Shown here: piece after piece, positions 8,712 through 20,000 of the stretch
How the letters are laid out: every line of letters starts with the position of its first letter
Position numbering within the stretch: the first letter of the stretch is position 1
Assembly: GCF_000835495.1 (NCBI RefSeq)
Contig: NW_015622545.1
Span: 3,302,777 to 3,366,776, forward strand
DNA: 64,000 nucleotides
Reading direction: 5' to 3'
From: Cladophialophora immunda
Taxonomy: Eukaryota > Ascomycota > Eurotiomycetes > Chaetothyriales > Herpotrichiellaceae
The notes under the pieces: model-generated
What the model was told of the DNA's origin: nothing
Databases searched by the model: none
What the model saw: the letters and a program-made list of their open reading frames with translations, nothing else
Program-made: the position numbers and the translations under genes

Positions 8712-10757
8712 ATGAATCTTCTTGTGCGCGGTGCTTCACGTTGTCGGCCGTCTTTGCTGCTTGCCTGGGATTGCGGACGGGCAGTCTCAGTATCTTCTGC
8801 TTATTATTGTTGTTCTAGCGTCTCGACATGGGGGTTCGCCCGTGCGCCTACTAGTTCGTTCAGTGGAAATACATTCGCAACAAGCACCAGCACCAGCGCT
8901 GGCAGCAGCAACATGGCTCGAGGCATGGCCAGCATTCCCAGAAGGGACGTCCGCATCGTCGAGGTGGGCCCCCGCGACGGGCTCCAGAACGTCAAGACGG
9001 CGATCCCGACGTCGACGAAGCTGGAGCTCATCGCCCGTCTGCGCGCCACGGGCTTAGACACCATCGAGATCACCTCCGTTGTCTCGCCGCGCGCGATCCC
9101 ACAGCTGGCCGACTGTCGACAGGTGCTCGCCGACCAAACCATCAAGGCTCTCCTGCCCAATGACAGCCTTCGACTTCCGGTGCTCATCCCCAACCTGAAG
9201 GGCCTGCAGATCGCGATGGAGAACTCGGTGCGGGAGGTGGCGGTGTTTGTGAGCGCCAGCGAGGGGTTCAGCAGAGCCAACATCAACGCGACTGTGGACG
9301 AGGGGCTGGCGAGGGCGAGACAGGTGGCGGAGAACGCGACTGCCGCGGGTCTCGCCGTCAGGGGATATATCTCGTGCATCTTTGCTGACCCATTTGACGG
9401 GCCTACCCCGCCGGCCGCTGTCCTCAAAGCGGTGCGCGAACTGCTGGATATGGGCTGCTACGAAGTCAGTCTGGGCGACACACTGGGCATTGGCACAGCG
9501 GCCGACGTCAAGAGCTTGCTCATGTACCTTGAGAACAATGGGATTTCGCCCTCACGGCTTGCTGGCCATTTCCACGATACATATGGCCAGGCAGTCAGCA
9601 ACGTCTGGCAGGCTTACCAGTGTGGTCTCCGTGTCTTCGATAGCAGTGTCGGTGGATTGGGCGGGTGCCCGTTTGCGCCTGGAGCGAAGGGGAATGCTGC
9701 CACGGAAGACTTGGTGTTTTTGTTCCAGCAGGCTGGGGTTGAGACCGGCGTTGACCTCTCCAAGCTGGTGGAGGTTGGGAGTTGGATCTCTAATCAACTC
9801 AAGAAACCGAACGAGAGCCGCGCCGGGGTTGCTCTACTGGCTAAACGAGCCCTCCTGCAGTCCAAGGATATGACACAGCAAAAGAGTCGGATTGGCCGTG
9901 AATCCGCTTGGGTGTTGGTCAGCGAGACGGAGAGCATCAGACTATACCGATCTGGAGTCAACCTCAAGGTGGTTCTCAATCAGCCAAAGAAGGGCAACGC
10001 TTTGACCATCGCAATGATCGCCGATCTCACAGATGTGTTCCGTCGCGCACGAGACGACCGCTCGGTTTCTCGAATAGTCCTAACGGCGGAGGGGAAATAC
10101 TTCTGTGCCGGCATGGATCTCGGGAAGGGGACGTCGCCGGTTGCACAATCGAGCGAGGTTAGCGACGCACAATACGAGCGGCTCACGCAGCTTTTTGATG
10201 CCATTGACAAGGCACCCCAGGTGACGATAGCCGGCATCAATGGATCAGCGTTTGGCGGCGGTGTGGGACTGGCCTTTGCCTGCGACGTCAGGATCGCCGC
10301 AAAATCTGCCACGTTTACTCTGAGCGAAGCCAAACTAGGCTTGTGTCCAGCAACAATCTCGACGTACGTGATCAGAGAATGCGGATTCGCTTTCACCCGA
10401 GAGGCCATGCTCTCTGCCCGTCCGATCTCGATGGACGAGCTGCGCTCCCTCGGCTTGATCGCGAAGGTTGTGGACGAGCCTGAACAGCTCCCAGCAGACC
10501 TGGATCAGTACCTTGCTCGCCTGAAGGTGGCTGGGCCGGAAGCATCTACCATGTGTAAAGAATTGATCAGATTGGGCTGGGTCCATGGCGGAAGTGAGCA
10601 GCAGGCAAAGGGCATCAAGCAACTGTTCGACAAGATGATGCGGCCTGATGGTGAAGCAGCCATTGGACTGAAAGCGTTCCAAGCCACGAAGAAGGCACTG
10701 GACTGGGACGAGATCACCATGGCGCGGACGGCAGCTGCTGCGAAGCCTAAGTTGTAG
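8712..10757 (+). CDS. HMG-CoA lyase fused to a methylglutaconyl-CoA-hydratase-like domain
   Basis: This is an intronless 681-residue two-domain protein. Residues about 78-375 are an HMG-CoA lyase of the DRE-TIM family: EVGPRDGLQN, FVSASEGFS, the metal-binding HFHDTYGQ near residue 286, and the catalytic-cysteine loop GGLGGCPFAPGA near 316. Residues about 396-665 are a crotonase-fold hydratase: FCAGMDLG, GGGVGLAFACD and SEAKLGLCPATIS. The GGGVGL form, with Gly where mitochondrial crotonase has one catalytic Glu, resembles bacterial LiuC/AtuE-type hydratases. Together the domains would hydrate 3-methylglutaconyl-CoA to HMG-CoA and cleave it to acetyl-CoA and acetoacetate. From the ATG at 8712 the N-terminus looks like a mitochondrial presequence. 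A second ATG at 8913 gives a short form. The C-terminus is PKL, a weak PTS1. Confidence 0.88.
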   Translation: MNLLVRGASRCRPSLLLAWDCGRAVSVSSAYYCCSSVSTWGFARAPTSSFSGNTFATSTSTSAGSSNMARGMASIPRRDVRIVEVGPRDGLQNVKTAIPTSTKLELIARLRATGLDTIEITSVVSPRAIPQLADCRQVLADQTIKALLPNDSLRLPVLIPNLKGLQIAMENSVREVAVFVSASEGFSRANINATVDEGLARARQVAENATAAGLAVRGYISCIFADPFDGPTPPAAVLKAVRELLDMGCYEVSLGDTLGIGTAADVKSLLMYLENNGISPSRLAGHFHDTYGQAVSNVWQAYQCGLRVFDSSVGGLGGCPFAPGAKGNAATEDLVFLFQQAGVETGVDLSKLVEVGSWISNQLKKPNESRAGVALLAKRALLQSKDMTQQKSRIGRESAWVLVSETESIRLYRSGVNLKVVLNQPKKGNALTIAMIADLTDVFRRARDDRSVSRIVLTAEGKYFCAGMDLGKGTSPVAQSSEVSDAQYERLTQLFDAIDKAPQVTIAGINGSAFGGGVGLAFACDVRIAAKSATFTLSEAKLGLCPATISTYVIRECGFAFTREAMLSARPISMDELRSLGLIAKVVDEPEQLPADLDQYLARLKVAGPEASTMCKELIRLGWVHGGSEQQAKGIKQLFDKMMRPDGEAAIGLKAFQATKKALDWDEITMARTAAAAKPKL

Positions 10758-11389
10758 ACCAGGCGTTGCAGGTGTCGTCGTAGCATTGAATGAACATCTA
10801 TCTATGAAGGCGAAGTAAGTAGGGGGGTTTGATAGTGGTGTATGATCCGCAGTATCAATACGGTGGATCATTTGATTGTTACGCAGCTCCACATGCCACA
10901 GCCCCAGTCGAGCCTAACTGTTTGGTAATAGGCTGGTGGTACTGGGTAGTAGTGAGGTCAGTAACAGTGGCCTCAGCCGGGTGTCTAGCCCCCAACTCAC
11001 CCACTTCGGCAAGGTGTTGTGTGTTTTGTTGCAGCGTTGCGTGACCCTTGGGCGCACCTCCGATGTCAACCTGCATATGGACATGTGAAAAGAAGAAAAT
11101 ACAGAACCTTCCCCTACCATCATCCCAGCTCATGTGTGCTGTCACAACAGCGGACCTGACGCCTCCGCTCCCCATCTACTCGGGTCTTCTCATGCTATCT
11201 CGCCTTGGCTGAGGCTGACATCTTCACTTCACCATCATGGTTGACTTATAATACTGGGACTCTCCATTTTTGCATTGACAGTCGCACGAGTCACACTGCA
11301 CTCAGCTGAACTGCCCATCTATCCTCGCCCTCATTTCGTGAGCCTTGTCCGTGCCACTATCTTCCATCACACGAGACCTCCTTGCCATT
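10758..11389. promoter_or_regulatory. Intergenic, promoter and leader of the INSIG gene
   Basis: No coding signal is convincing. The part near 11245 has a short AT-rich stretch (TTATAATACTGG) before the next gene. I recognise no further site. Confidence 0.3.
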
Positions 11390-12477
11390 ATGGAGATGCC
11401 TCAGGTCTACCGACCCATTCCTCGACGAGCTTTTGAGCTCACACCTGCCTCGACCGACTCTTCACACCCTCCATCACCGGCTGAGGCTTCCAGCCCCGAA
11501 CTGCTCATGGCTCAGAAGCCTGACCTCTCCCCAAGTCGCACGCGATCAATCCTCAACCTGACTTCTTCCACTCTGCTTGGGATTTACTCCCCCCTTACCT
11601 CAGATGGGACCCGGGACGAAACATCGACCCCTTGGGGCACTGGGGCACAGACACCCAGCAAAAGACCCAGCGTCGATGACTACAGCTACGATCCAACTGG
11701 AGCTCCAGTGAGTTGGAACGGCGAGGCCACGAAACCTCGGTTAAAAGTCAAGAGAAAAGGCTTTCGCGGCTACCTCGTGCCTCTGTTTCTGCAGACCTCA
11801 CTGTTGTTCGGATGTGGAATTGGCTATGGCACAATCATCACACATCTCCACAAGACTCAACGTATAACGCCGGTGCCGGTGCCTGATATTGACCGGAATT
11901 CTTTGTACTATCAGGTCTCTTGGGGCGTCTTTGGCATCCTGCTCGGGAATGCGCTTCCGCTAGTCGATTCCTTCTGGCAGAGATTCGTCTCGTCCCAGGA
12001 GAAGTCGGCGAAGAGTACGGCGCTTCAGCCTGAAGCTGCCAATTCTGCCTCGTCCTCTGACAGTGGACTGGGCCCATTGTGGTACTCTACCGTCCGCAGC
12101 ATGGGGGCATTCGTTGGTATTGCATTTGCAGTGGTAAGCCATCATTCCGTCTCCCGCCATCGATATCACATCCTAACTAATTGTGTCAGCGCCGGATCCC
12201 CTGGCAATCGACCCTGCAAGTTGCTTTGACCCTGGCTCTGGCGAACCCTGTCCTGTGGTATCTTATCGACCGGTCCTTGCCCGGCTTCGCTTTTTCAGCA
12301 GCCGTAAGCACCATTGGCACTTTGGTCATGTTGGTGGTGGACCCCAATTTTGTGCCAGTTCCAGCGATTCATCAGCCAATGGCGTCTGAAAAGTTTGGTG
12401 TCTATACTTGGTTGGCTAGCATACTCTTTTGCACCAGCCTTTGCTTTGGGGCGATTGGACGGAGGCTACGATTGTGA
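11390..12477 (+). CDS. INSIG-domain ER membrane protein
   Basis: Exons are 11390-12133 and 12190-12477 with a 56-bp intron; 343 residues. INSIG proteins are polytopic ER membrane proteins that bind sterol-pathway partners (SCAP/SREBP or HMG-CoA reductase). The N-terminal 120 residues are Ser/Pro-rich, and an RSILNLTSSTLLGIYSP motif characteristic of fungal INSIG homologs is followed by membrane spans: FRGYLVPLFLQTSLLFG, VFGILLGNALPLV, MGAFVGIAFAV, ALTLALANPVLWYLID, FSAAVSTIGTLVMLV and WLASILFCTSLCFGAIG. The start is the first in-frame ATG. It ends 62 bp before the convergent HD gene. Function in sterol sensing is known for the family and inferred here. Confidence 0.85.
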
Positions 12478-12539
12478 CCAACGGCAGCTTCTCAACAGTA
12501 CTTTTATTTCGAGAGTATACCTAGAATATTTAATGCTCT

Positions 12540-13265
12540 TCAAAAGCCTCGATTGACACCTGTCCACCCGGGGTTTTCGAGATATGATTTGTAAAGGTTG
12601 TTCGGCCATGAAGCTGCGGGGGCCTTTGCTGGATTCTGAACAGCTTGTTGAACGACAGCGTCCCCCAAGATCTTCTCAATCTCCAGCCGTGGAAGTTTGG
12701 CCTCGAGGGTTTCTGCATATGCCACTGCATCCAAGGCCGCCCGGGTTGCCGGACGGAAATCAATCAGGACGCCCAACCTGACCAGCCTAGCCAATGGTGT
12801 GATGCGTTCTGCTATGCCAGGCGACGTATGTAGAGCGATCGCCGTCCAGACTTCGTGCGCCTCTGCTTCCGACCTCGACTGCCTGCGTAGGAAGTCCGCG
12901 GCAGCATCGGCGCCCTCGACCTCGAATCGCTGTGGGCCATTGTGCGCCTGGGCGGCACCAATATCATGGCATATGCATGCCACGAACAAGAGATCACTGT
13001 CTGCCCACTCACTCTTCTCGCGCTGGGCCAACCAATTCGCAAGCAGGTAGACCCGCAGCGAGTGATGCACGATCGTCAGCGGCAGGCCGGCGGACATCAC
13101 CAGGTCGAACGCAGAGGTGCAAAGGGTGGAAGCGGGGACGAAGGCTTGCAACGACTGTGATGCCTTTGCCGCATCGCTATCGGAGGAATGCGAGTGTGAG
13201 AGGGTGGTTTCAGGTGTCACGGCCAGGGAGGCCTCTGCGCCGGGCGCTGCGGAACGGCCACACAT
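12540..13265 (-). CDS. HD-domain hydrolase, cyanamide-hydratase-like
   Basis: An intronless 241-residue protein. The HD core is visible: HHSLRVYLLANWLA, then the CHDIG metal-binding pair, and a later ALHTSPGIAE helix with the third histidine. This order matches the fungal cyanamide hydratase / DDI2-3-like group of HD proteins, which hydrate cyanamide or related nitriles. Many members have unknown substrates. The first 60 residues are Ser/Ala-rich and poorly ordered. The first true ATG in frame is at 13265. The gene is convergent with the INSIG gene and no functional link is visible. Confidence 0.8.
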   Translation of the reverse strand: MCGRSAAPGAEASLAVTPETTLSHSHSSDSDAAKASQSLQAFVPASTLCTSAFDLVMSAGLPLTIVHHSLRVYLLANWLAQREKSEWADSDLLFVACICHDIGAAQAHNGPQRFEVEGADAAADFLRRQSRSEAEAHEVWTAIALHTSPGIAERITPLARLVRLGVLIDFRPATRAALDAVAYAETLEAKLPRLEIEKILGDAVVQQAVQNPAKAPAASWPNNLYKSYLENPGWTGVNRGF

Positions 13266-14084
13266 TGGCTGGTTGGCGAAGGGGGTGGTACGAGGGCGCA
13301 CGAACTGACAGTGGGAATGTTGCGTGTTGACGTAGCCAGTGTTTACCACCGACCCTTCGACAGCATCCGATGTTTGTTATGGGTATGCAAAATTCCTGAT
13401 GGATGGCGCACAACAAGCAAGTTTTGGAGCAGGATGTCCAGTGAGCCCCAGGTGTTCGTGAACCATCATGCGCTCCATGACTTTGGTTTTGCAGTAGTCA
13501 GACCTGATGACCACTGAACGCGCCCTGCGCGGGACATGAATGGTCAGGCGCGACGCGGTTGGGGGGACGAGCGAGGTCTCAAACATGGGCTTGCTGGTGC
13601 TTGGGTTCCCCCTGATTAAATCATCATGGGCGTATGATAGGCGTCAGGAGGGCGGGCAATGGTGTGGAACTAACAGTAAAGCAGTAAGGCGGGCGGCCAC
13701 TAGACCTGCTTCAGGTGACGAATGTTGGCTCCAAATATAAAAAAAATGGTGCCAAGCGAAGGGGGCCGCTATCAACAAAGAGGGCATCCTTGGTGCGAAC
13801 ACCCTGCTTTTGGCCCTGCTGCGACGCCCTGACGCCCTCACGCCCTCACGCATACCGATCCTGCCCCTCTGACCCCAGGGCAAAACCTCCCTCCTGACAT
13901 TATTTGACGCCCTTACACTCTTTTTGTCGCCGTTCCCGCTCGAGAGCTGGCTCTTGTGCGACCCTCGAACCTGTTGCTGCCCAACCGACCCGCTCCTTTC
14001 CACCGTCTTTTTTTTTGTTCGTTGCCTCGCGGCCCTGAACTTTCGGGAGGGACTGCCTCACCACTCACGCAACAACACGCAAGA
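13266..14084. other. Intergenic between divergent HD and LYAR genes
   Basis: This should contain two promoters. A pyrimidine-rich leader (13910-14040) precedes the LYAR start. A short run of GACGCCCT/ACGCCCTC repeats occurs around 13828-13852. No gene is supported. Confidence 0.35.
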
Positions 14085-15890
14085 ATGGTTTCTTTTCAAT
14101 GCGAGGTCAGCACTATGCGCCGCGGATCATCGCCCTCAACACTTCTAACAATCCCATGTACAGGCCTGCGGCGACGTCCTGACCAAGAAGAAGCTCGATC
14201 CACACCGCAACCAATGTCGGGGCGCGATGTTTACCTGTATCGACTGCATGACGACTTTTCATGGCACAAGCTATAGAGCACATACGGTATGTGAACCCAC
14301 AGACGGCGCTTGGTCCTTCTAGCCAGGGATCTCCTTCTACACACTGCGCCCGACTACGCGGAGGACCTTTGGCACTGACCGCACGGAAAACAGTCATGCA
14401 TTACAGAAGATCAGAAGTACCAGGGCGCTTTATATCGCGAGAAGCCCTCCAAGGCCGCGAAGAGGAAATCTGTCTCCATCATCGAGCCAGAGAACGAAAA
14501 GGCTCTAGTTCCTCGTCGAGCATACGTTGAAGACGACCCGGATACAGATGCCCCTCCCCACGTTCCTACTCCTCCCCCCGCCGTGCCGGATTCAAACCGT
14601 GACAGTGTTTTCGATTATATGGTTGACGAAGGTAGCCGAACAGGCACACCCCAGATAAGTTTTACAAAGGAGAAGGAAGAAATGTCTATGAAGCAGACTG
14701 CTCCGTCAATCTTCTCCAACAGTCGGCCGTCCAGCCAGAATGGGTATCACAACGCAGATGAGGAGGAGCAGCATAGCAAGGAGTACGAAGAAAACGGCTA
14801 CACTTGGGGTGCAGCACCGGTCAAGCCTCGAGGAGCGTTAGACATGAACAACAGTACCCTGTCGCTCGAATTTATGACCCCGGCAGCAAAGGAGGTGAAA
14901 TCCAAGTTAGACAAGAAAGAGAGACCACGCGCCCATAGTCGGACGAACAGCGGCAGTGAAAAGAAACGGAAACGGCCCACGGAAGATCAAGTCCACGAAC
15001 TGGAAGGTGACACCTTGATGGCTGACGCGGTGAAGGTGGACACGCCAGTGATTGTGCACTCCGGGCTCACGGGTGGGCTGAGCCGAATGATGTCCCAGGA
15101 TGAATCGTACCCGTTCCGTCGGTCTCCCGATCCCAACGACAAACGCGTGGTGGTCCAGAAGGAGCGAACGGGTCGTCGAAGTTTGAAACCGGAAGACCCC
15201 ACTTCTCCGTTAAAACGTACTCGACACACCAAGGAGGATTCCAATGGGCTTGGCATCTCGATCAAAGGTCGAGCAGTTAGAGCACTCTCGATGGTGGGCG
15301 GTGCACTTCTTCCTGGTCAGGTCGAGAGCCAAATGGCCAACACCAAAACGCGGAGGAGAGCCAGCTCGTCGGACCATGGGAACAGCCTTTCTCGAATCCG
15401 AGATGGTGAGAAGCGAGAGAGAAAGAAGCACAAGGTCCATCGACATAATGGTACTGCATCCGCCAATATTCGCCATGAGCACCGGTCGCGCCGCCGGTAC
15501 AGCGACGATTCGCCCTCACGATCTCCGGGTGAAGGCACTGCGCGTAAACTCAAAGCCATTGAGTACCACAAACACGACGACTCAGCCTCTGACACGGACT
15601 CAGACCCGATGCATCAGCATAGCAATGGTGCAGCCAAACGCAAGAGCACTAATGGTGCAATGGTCGTGTTCGGCGCAGAGGAAAAGACCAAGCGTGCTTG
15701 CCGCAGTTTCCTCGCCAATGCACCCGGACTGGACTCGGACAAAGGATATTCCATTCACAAGATGCTCAAGCGATGGCATAAGCATAACGACATCCGAAGC
15801 AGCACGTCCAAGCTGGACGAGGAGCAAGACCTGTGGAGGTCGTTGAGGATAAAACGAAATGAGAAGGGCGAGTATGTGGTGTTTTTCTGA
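14085..15890 (+). CDS. LYAR-type C2HC zinc-finger nucleolar protein
   Basis: Exons are 14085-14105, 14164-14286 and 14394-15890, all phase 0; 546 residues. The N-terminus is the LYAR zinc finger: FQCEACGDVL, LDPHRNQC and FTCIDC, followed by the conserved HTSCITEDQKYQGALY. LYAR proteins are nucleolar and linked to ribosome biogenesis and growth. The long remainder is charged and low-complexity, with many Ser/Arg/Lys stretches (including EKKRKRP) that look like nuclear or nucleolar localisation signals. A conserved C-terminal block (AHKMLKRWH-like through YVVFF) closes the protein. The first exon codes for only seven residues, and the finger is complete only after splicing. Confidence 0.88.
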
Positions 15891-17008
15891 GCGCGATGCA
15901 GGCAACCTCTTTTCTTGAATGTCTTGCTATTTGACGGGATTCATGGATATTAATGGGTTGTGGACTCGCACTTACACTCTCCTCCTGTGTCACCTCCGAC
16001 GTCCCATGCCGAAGACGGGAGATGGGGATTGAGATCTAATGACTGTACAAAATGGCATGACGGAGAAGCCGTGCTTGTCGTGGTTTTCTTTAGCGGCTGA
16101 TCGGAAATGACAGCATAGAATGAGAACAGTGTACCTCGTATCGAGACTGGAATTTTGATGGAACACAAGGATTGTAGGGAGAAACCAGTATATGCAAAGG
16201 GATGATGCTTGTATGAGTGGGATACCGGATGTTGATCCACGGTCTGTGAGCACCACCATCATGTAAGGAGGAAGAGACCATCGGATGATCTTCATTGTTA
16301 AAGGCTCACCAGGTCTCGCGAGGTCAGTCAACACACCGACCTTGCGCTGTCAATCATATGCGGTCTTCAGGAGACGGTAAGAAGGATTCTGTGTACTATT
16401 CGTCGTGTTCAACAGTCGATGGGGAAAAGGCTTCAGCCTGAAACACACGCATCGGCTCCCTTGAGGCTGGTTCGAGTTTAGATCGTCTCTGGAACGGGGC
16501 GCAGAGCGAAAGCCAGAGAATCCAATGGTTCGTTGGCCACCGTCAGGGGGAGCATTCGCTGAGGGCGTCCGGGGCTGGATACGGACGGGCATTGAACCGG
16601 AGGGCTAATTAGTGGGCATTGGCTGGTGGCATTCTAGGCTCTTCACTGGGCCTATGGGGGGCCGCTGGGGGTCACCCGAGCTTGACTTGACAAGGGCAAC
16701 AAGGGAAGTAAGGGCAGCACCCACGCCATGCGGGTGGCTGTCTTCCCAGTGCCCAGTGCCCAGTGCCCAGTGCCCACTGTATGCTAGGGACCTCGCATTT
16801 GTTATTCTACTTGGGCTTCCGTACTCGTAAGCTGACCGACACCTCCCACTTCCCACCTTTCCTAAAAACTCACTCGCACCACCACCACCAACCCTCTTTT
16901 CTCCTTAATATTTCATCTCCATATCAGACAATCCGACACCATGTCGTCCACGATATAGATCAGATCCATCGTCGTCTTCTACAACACTGGAGTCCCTCGT
17001 CTTCGACT
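15891..17008. promoter_or_regulatory. Intergenic and leader of IRE1, with 7-bp tandem repeat
   Basis: No coding sequence is supported. The distal part is the 3' region of the LYAR gene. The part next to IRE1 includes the CCCAGTG tandem repeat and a CACC/ACC-rich leader (16876-16893). Confidence 0.35.
16745..16779. repeat. Tandem repeat of CCCAGTG, four perfect copies plus one variant
   Basis: The unit CCCAGTG is repeated at 16745, 16752, 16759 and 16766, then CCCACTG at 16773. It lies about 230 bp upstream of the IRE1 start, probably in promoter or leader. Confidence 0.8.
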
Positions 17009-20000
17009 ATGGCCAAACCTCCGCTTCGGCCTCCAAAGGGCCGACGTGGAGGATCGAAACCGAAAACCATGTTGACTTGGGCCATTTTCCTGCTCCTCAT
17101 AGCTGCAGCTCACCCTCAGTCCCTTCCTCCGTCCGATGCTCCTCAGAGATTGGTGGCTTCGACCCAGAGCCTGCGCTCAGAGTCGAGTCGTCCGTCCGCT
17201 CCGGCTGGCCGCAGTCCAGCAGAGATCCCGCTTCTCAAAAACGACATCACCACCGTTAAGTTTCGAAGCACCGATGAAAACCCCGAAAACCACAAGCTCC
17301 GTGCCTTGGCTCCAGCCCACGACTCCTTGAGTAGTAGTGGTGCTGTCAGAGCACCTCTTGCACAGTCTGACGAGTCCTTGTCTCAGGGACTCTCTGCGCT
17401 TTCAGCGCGGCTGCTGCAGGATTGGGAGGTGGAGAACATTGTCCTACTAGCCACCATTGATGGCACCATACATGCCCGTGACAGGAAGACCGGCAATGAG
17501 AGGTGGTCACTGGGCATTCCAGACAGTCCCATGATCCAGACCATCCACCACAAATTGAATCGGAGTGACCCGGAGGTGGACGGTTCACAATACGAGGACG
17601 ACTACATGTTCATCGTCGAGCCGAGTAAAGATGGCAACCTCTACATTCAACACCGAGACCCCAGAATAGGTCTACAACGACTGGGTATCACCGTCAGATC
17701 CCTGGCGGCCGAAACGCCGCAGTTTGTCGATGATCCCCCTCTTGTCACGATTTCCTCTCAGGAGACAACGGCATACGTTGTAGATGCAGCCACTGGTAAT
17801 ATCCTACAGCAATTTGACAAATACCGGGGCTTTTCCAATGACGACCAAGGCCGCAGCTGCCGGCGACTCAGTGGTTTCGAATTGGATGACCCTGCATGTG
17901 ATCCGATTGGAACTATCAACCTGGGAAGAGTCGAGTACACCATTGAGATATCCCACAAGATCACAACTCAGCCTCTCTGCACAATCAAGTTCGCCGAATG
18001 GGTTCCAAACAAGGGCGACAGCGATCTCCAAGACCAGTATGTCGCTCCATTGGACAACTACCAAATCCAGAGCTATTACAATGGCCGAATTATTGGCATC
18101 GACAGCACTGCCGACTCTGGCAAGGTTCCCCGGTTCACCCACATGTTCGATACTCCTGTAGCCCGAGTGTTTGATGTTGTTCGTCCCCTGGACAATCGAG
18201 ATGAATCTGCCAAGCTGGTCTTGTTAGCACGACCCACGGACTCGCCTCTCCTCTCCTCTCCCGAGATCTGGAGGAACGAAATGCAGCGAGCTGAGAGGGT
18301 TTTTGTGAACAAAACTGAGTCCGGCGTTTGGTACGCTATGTCCGAGTTGTCGTACCCCGGCGTGACCAGTGGTGCGTCGCCTGCAAGCTCAAACTGGAAT
18401 TATGACAGTCAGCCATTGGATTTTGACGGCAACTTGGAAGAAATTGTCGGTGTCCACGTGCTCTCCACAGAACCGAACCTCACCCCCCTCAGGTTGACGA
18501 TCTCCGGCCCTCCCCCAGTGACGGATTTGGCTGAGGAGGCAGAGAAGGCAATGGCAGCACTGGAGGCCAAGATTCCCCCATCCTTGGTACCTGTGATCAA
18601 CCATCCGCTATTATCCGTCTTTAATATCATCTGCGCGAGCATTATCTTATTTGTGGTTGGATTGCAGATGAGGATACCGCTTATGTTGAAGATGCAACGC
18701 CTCCTCCGAAAGGCAGGCGTAGAGGTCGCGGTGGAGAAGACTCGGACTCAAGCGACCCCCGGTGCTCCAGCTCCAGCTACCACAGACCAGCAAGAAGACC
18801 AAGTGGCTGAGGTTACAGGGGAGAAAGACACCGCTGAAGTTGTCTCTGAAATCCTGGAGGACGTAATCAAAACACCTGTTAGGAGCCGAGCTCAAAGTGC
18901 TGCAGTCTCGGTTGCCAGCCCTGCAAAGACTGTCAAAGTGTTTGAACCCAATGATGAGAGCTCAGATGGCGAATCAGAAGATGAAAAGAACAAGGACGAG
19001 TCTAATACTAATGAAAACGCCGAGAACGGTGCACAACCTCGCCGGCGAACTGCCAAGAGAGGGAAGCGAGGTGGAAAGAGGAACAAAAAGGGCAAGAAAA
19101 CAATGGATCCGGAGGCTATGGATGAAAAGGAACAACTTGTCGTAGAAGTTCCCACAAAGGACGGCCTTCTCCAGGTTGGAAAGCTCAGAATCGACACCAG
19201 GGAAGATCGATGCCTGGGCCGTGGAAGCAATGGTACAGCAGTTTTTCCTGGCTCACTGGACGGCAGAGAAGTCGCAGTCAAGCGTTTGATTCGTTCCTCG
19301 AACAGCCTGGCTGCCAAAGAGATCAAGCATCTACTGTCTAGCGATGAGAACCCGCACGTCATCCGATACTTCGGAAAGGAGGAATCGCAACACTTCACCT
19401 ACATCGCACTCGAGCGGTTCACCACATCTCTGGATCAGTTCATCGAGCGACCTCTCCAGTATCCCGAATTGGTGAAGATGCCGGAGGGATTTGACGTCAA
19501 GGACACTCTACGACAGATTACGGACGGTGTGCAACATCTGCATTCACTCAAATTGGTGCATCGAGACATCAAGCCTCAGAATGTCCTGGTCAAGGCTGTT
19601 AAGAGCAATCGTCCTACCAATGGCTTGCCGAAACTGCAATTTGTGATTTCCGACTTCGGTTTATGCAAGCCACTCGAGGAAGGCCCGGAATCGACTTTCG
19701 CTCCAACTGCGAATCATACAGCTGCCGGCACAACAGGCTGGAGAGCGCCAGAGTTGCTTGTCGGCTCTAGATCGGCAGTGACACCGAATTCTAGTTCGAC
19801 TACCGCTTCCAAATCCACCACCCACTCTAGCGAAGGTACTGTCATTGATCGTCCATCAGGCCGTCGTGCAACCAAGGCAATCGACATCTTTTCCTTGGGG
19901 TGTGTCTTCTACTATGTCATGACTCAAGGTCGTCATCCTTTTGATGTTGGGGGTACTAGCCTCGGTCGAGACCTGAACATCAAAGAGAACAAGTTCAGCA

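Noticed and set aside
12932..13330. Plus-strand open frame of 132 codons over the HD-domain gene
   Set aside because: It is the antisense shadow of the HD gene, whose metal-binding motifs are intact.
16763..17008. Upstream in-frame extension of IRE1
   Set aside because: The extension is His/Ser/Pro-rich leader sequence and would bury the signal peptide. The ATG at 17009 places the hydrophobic core correctly.
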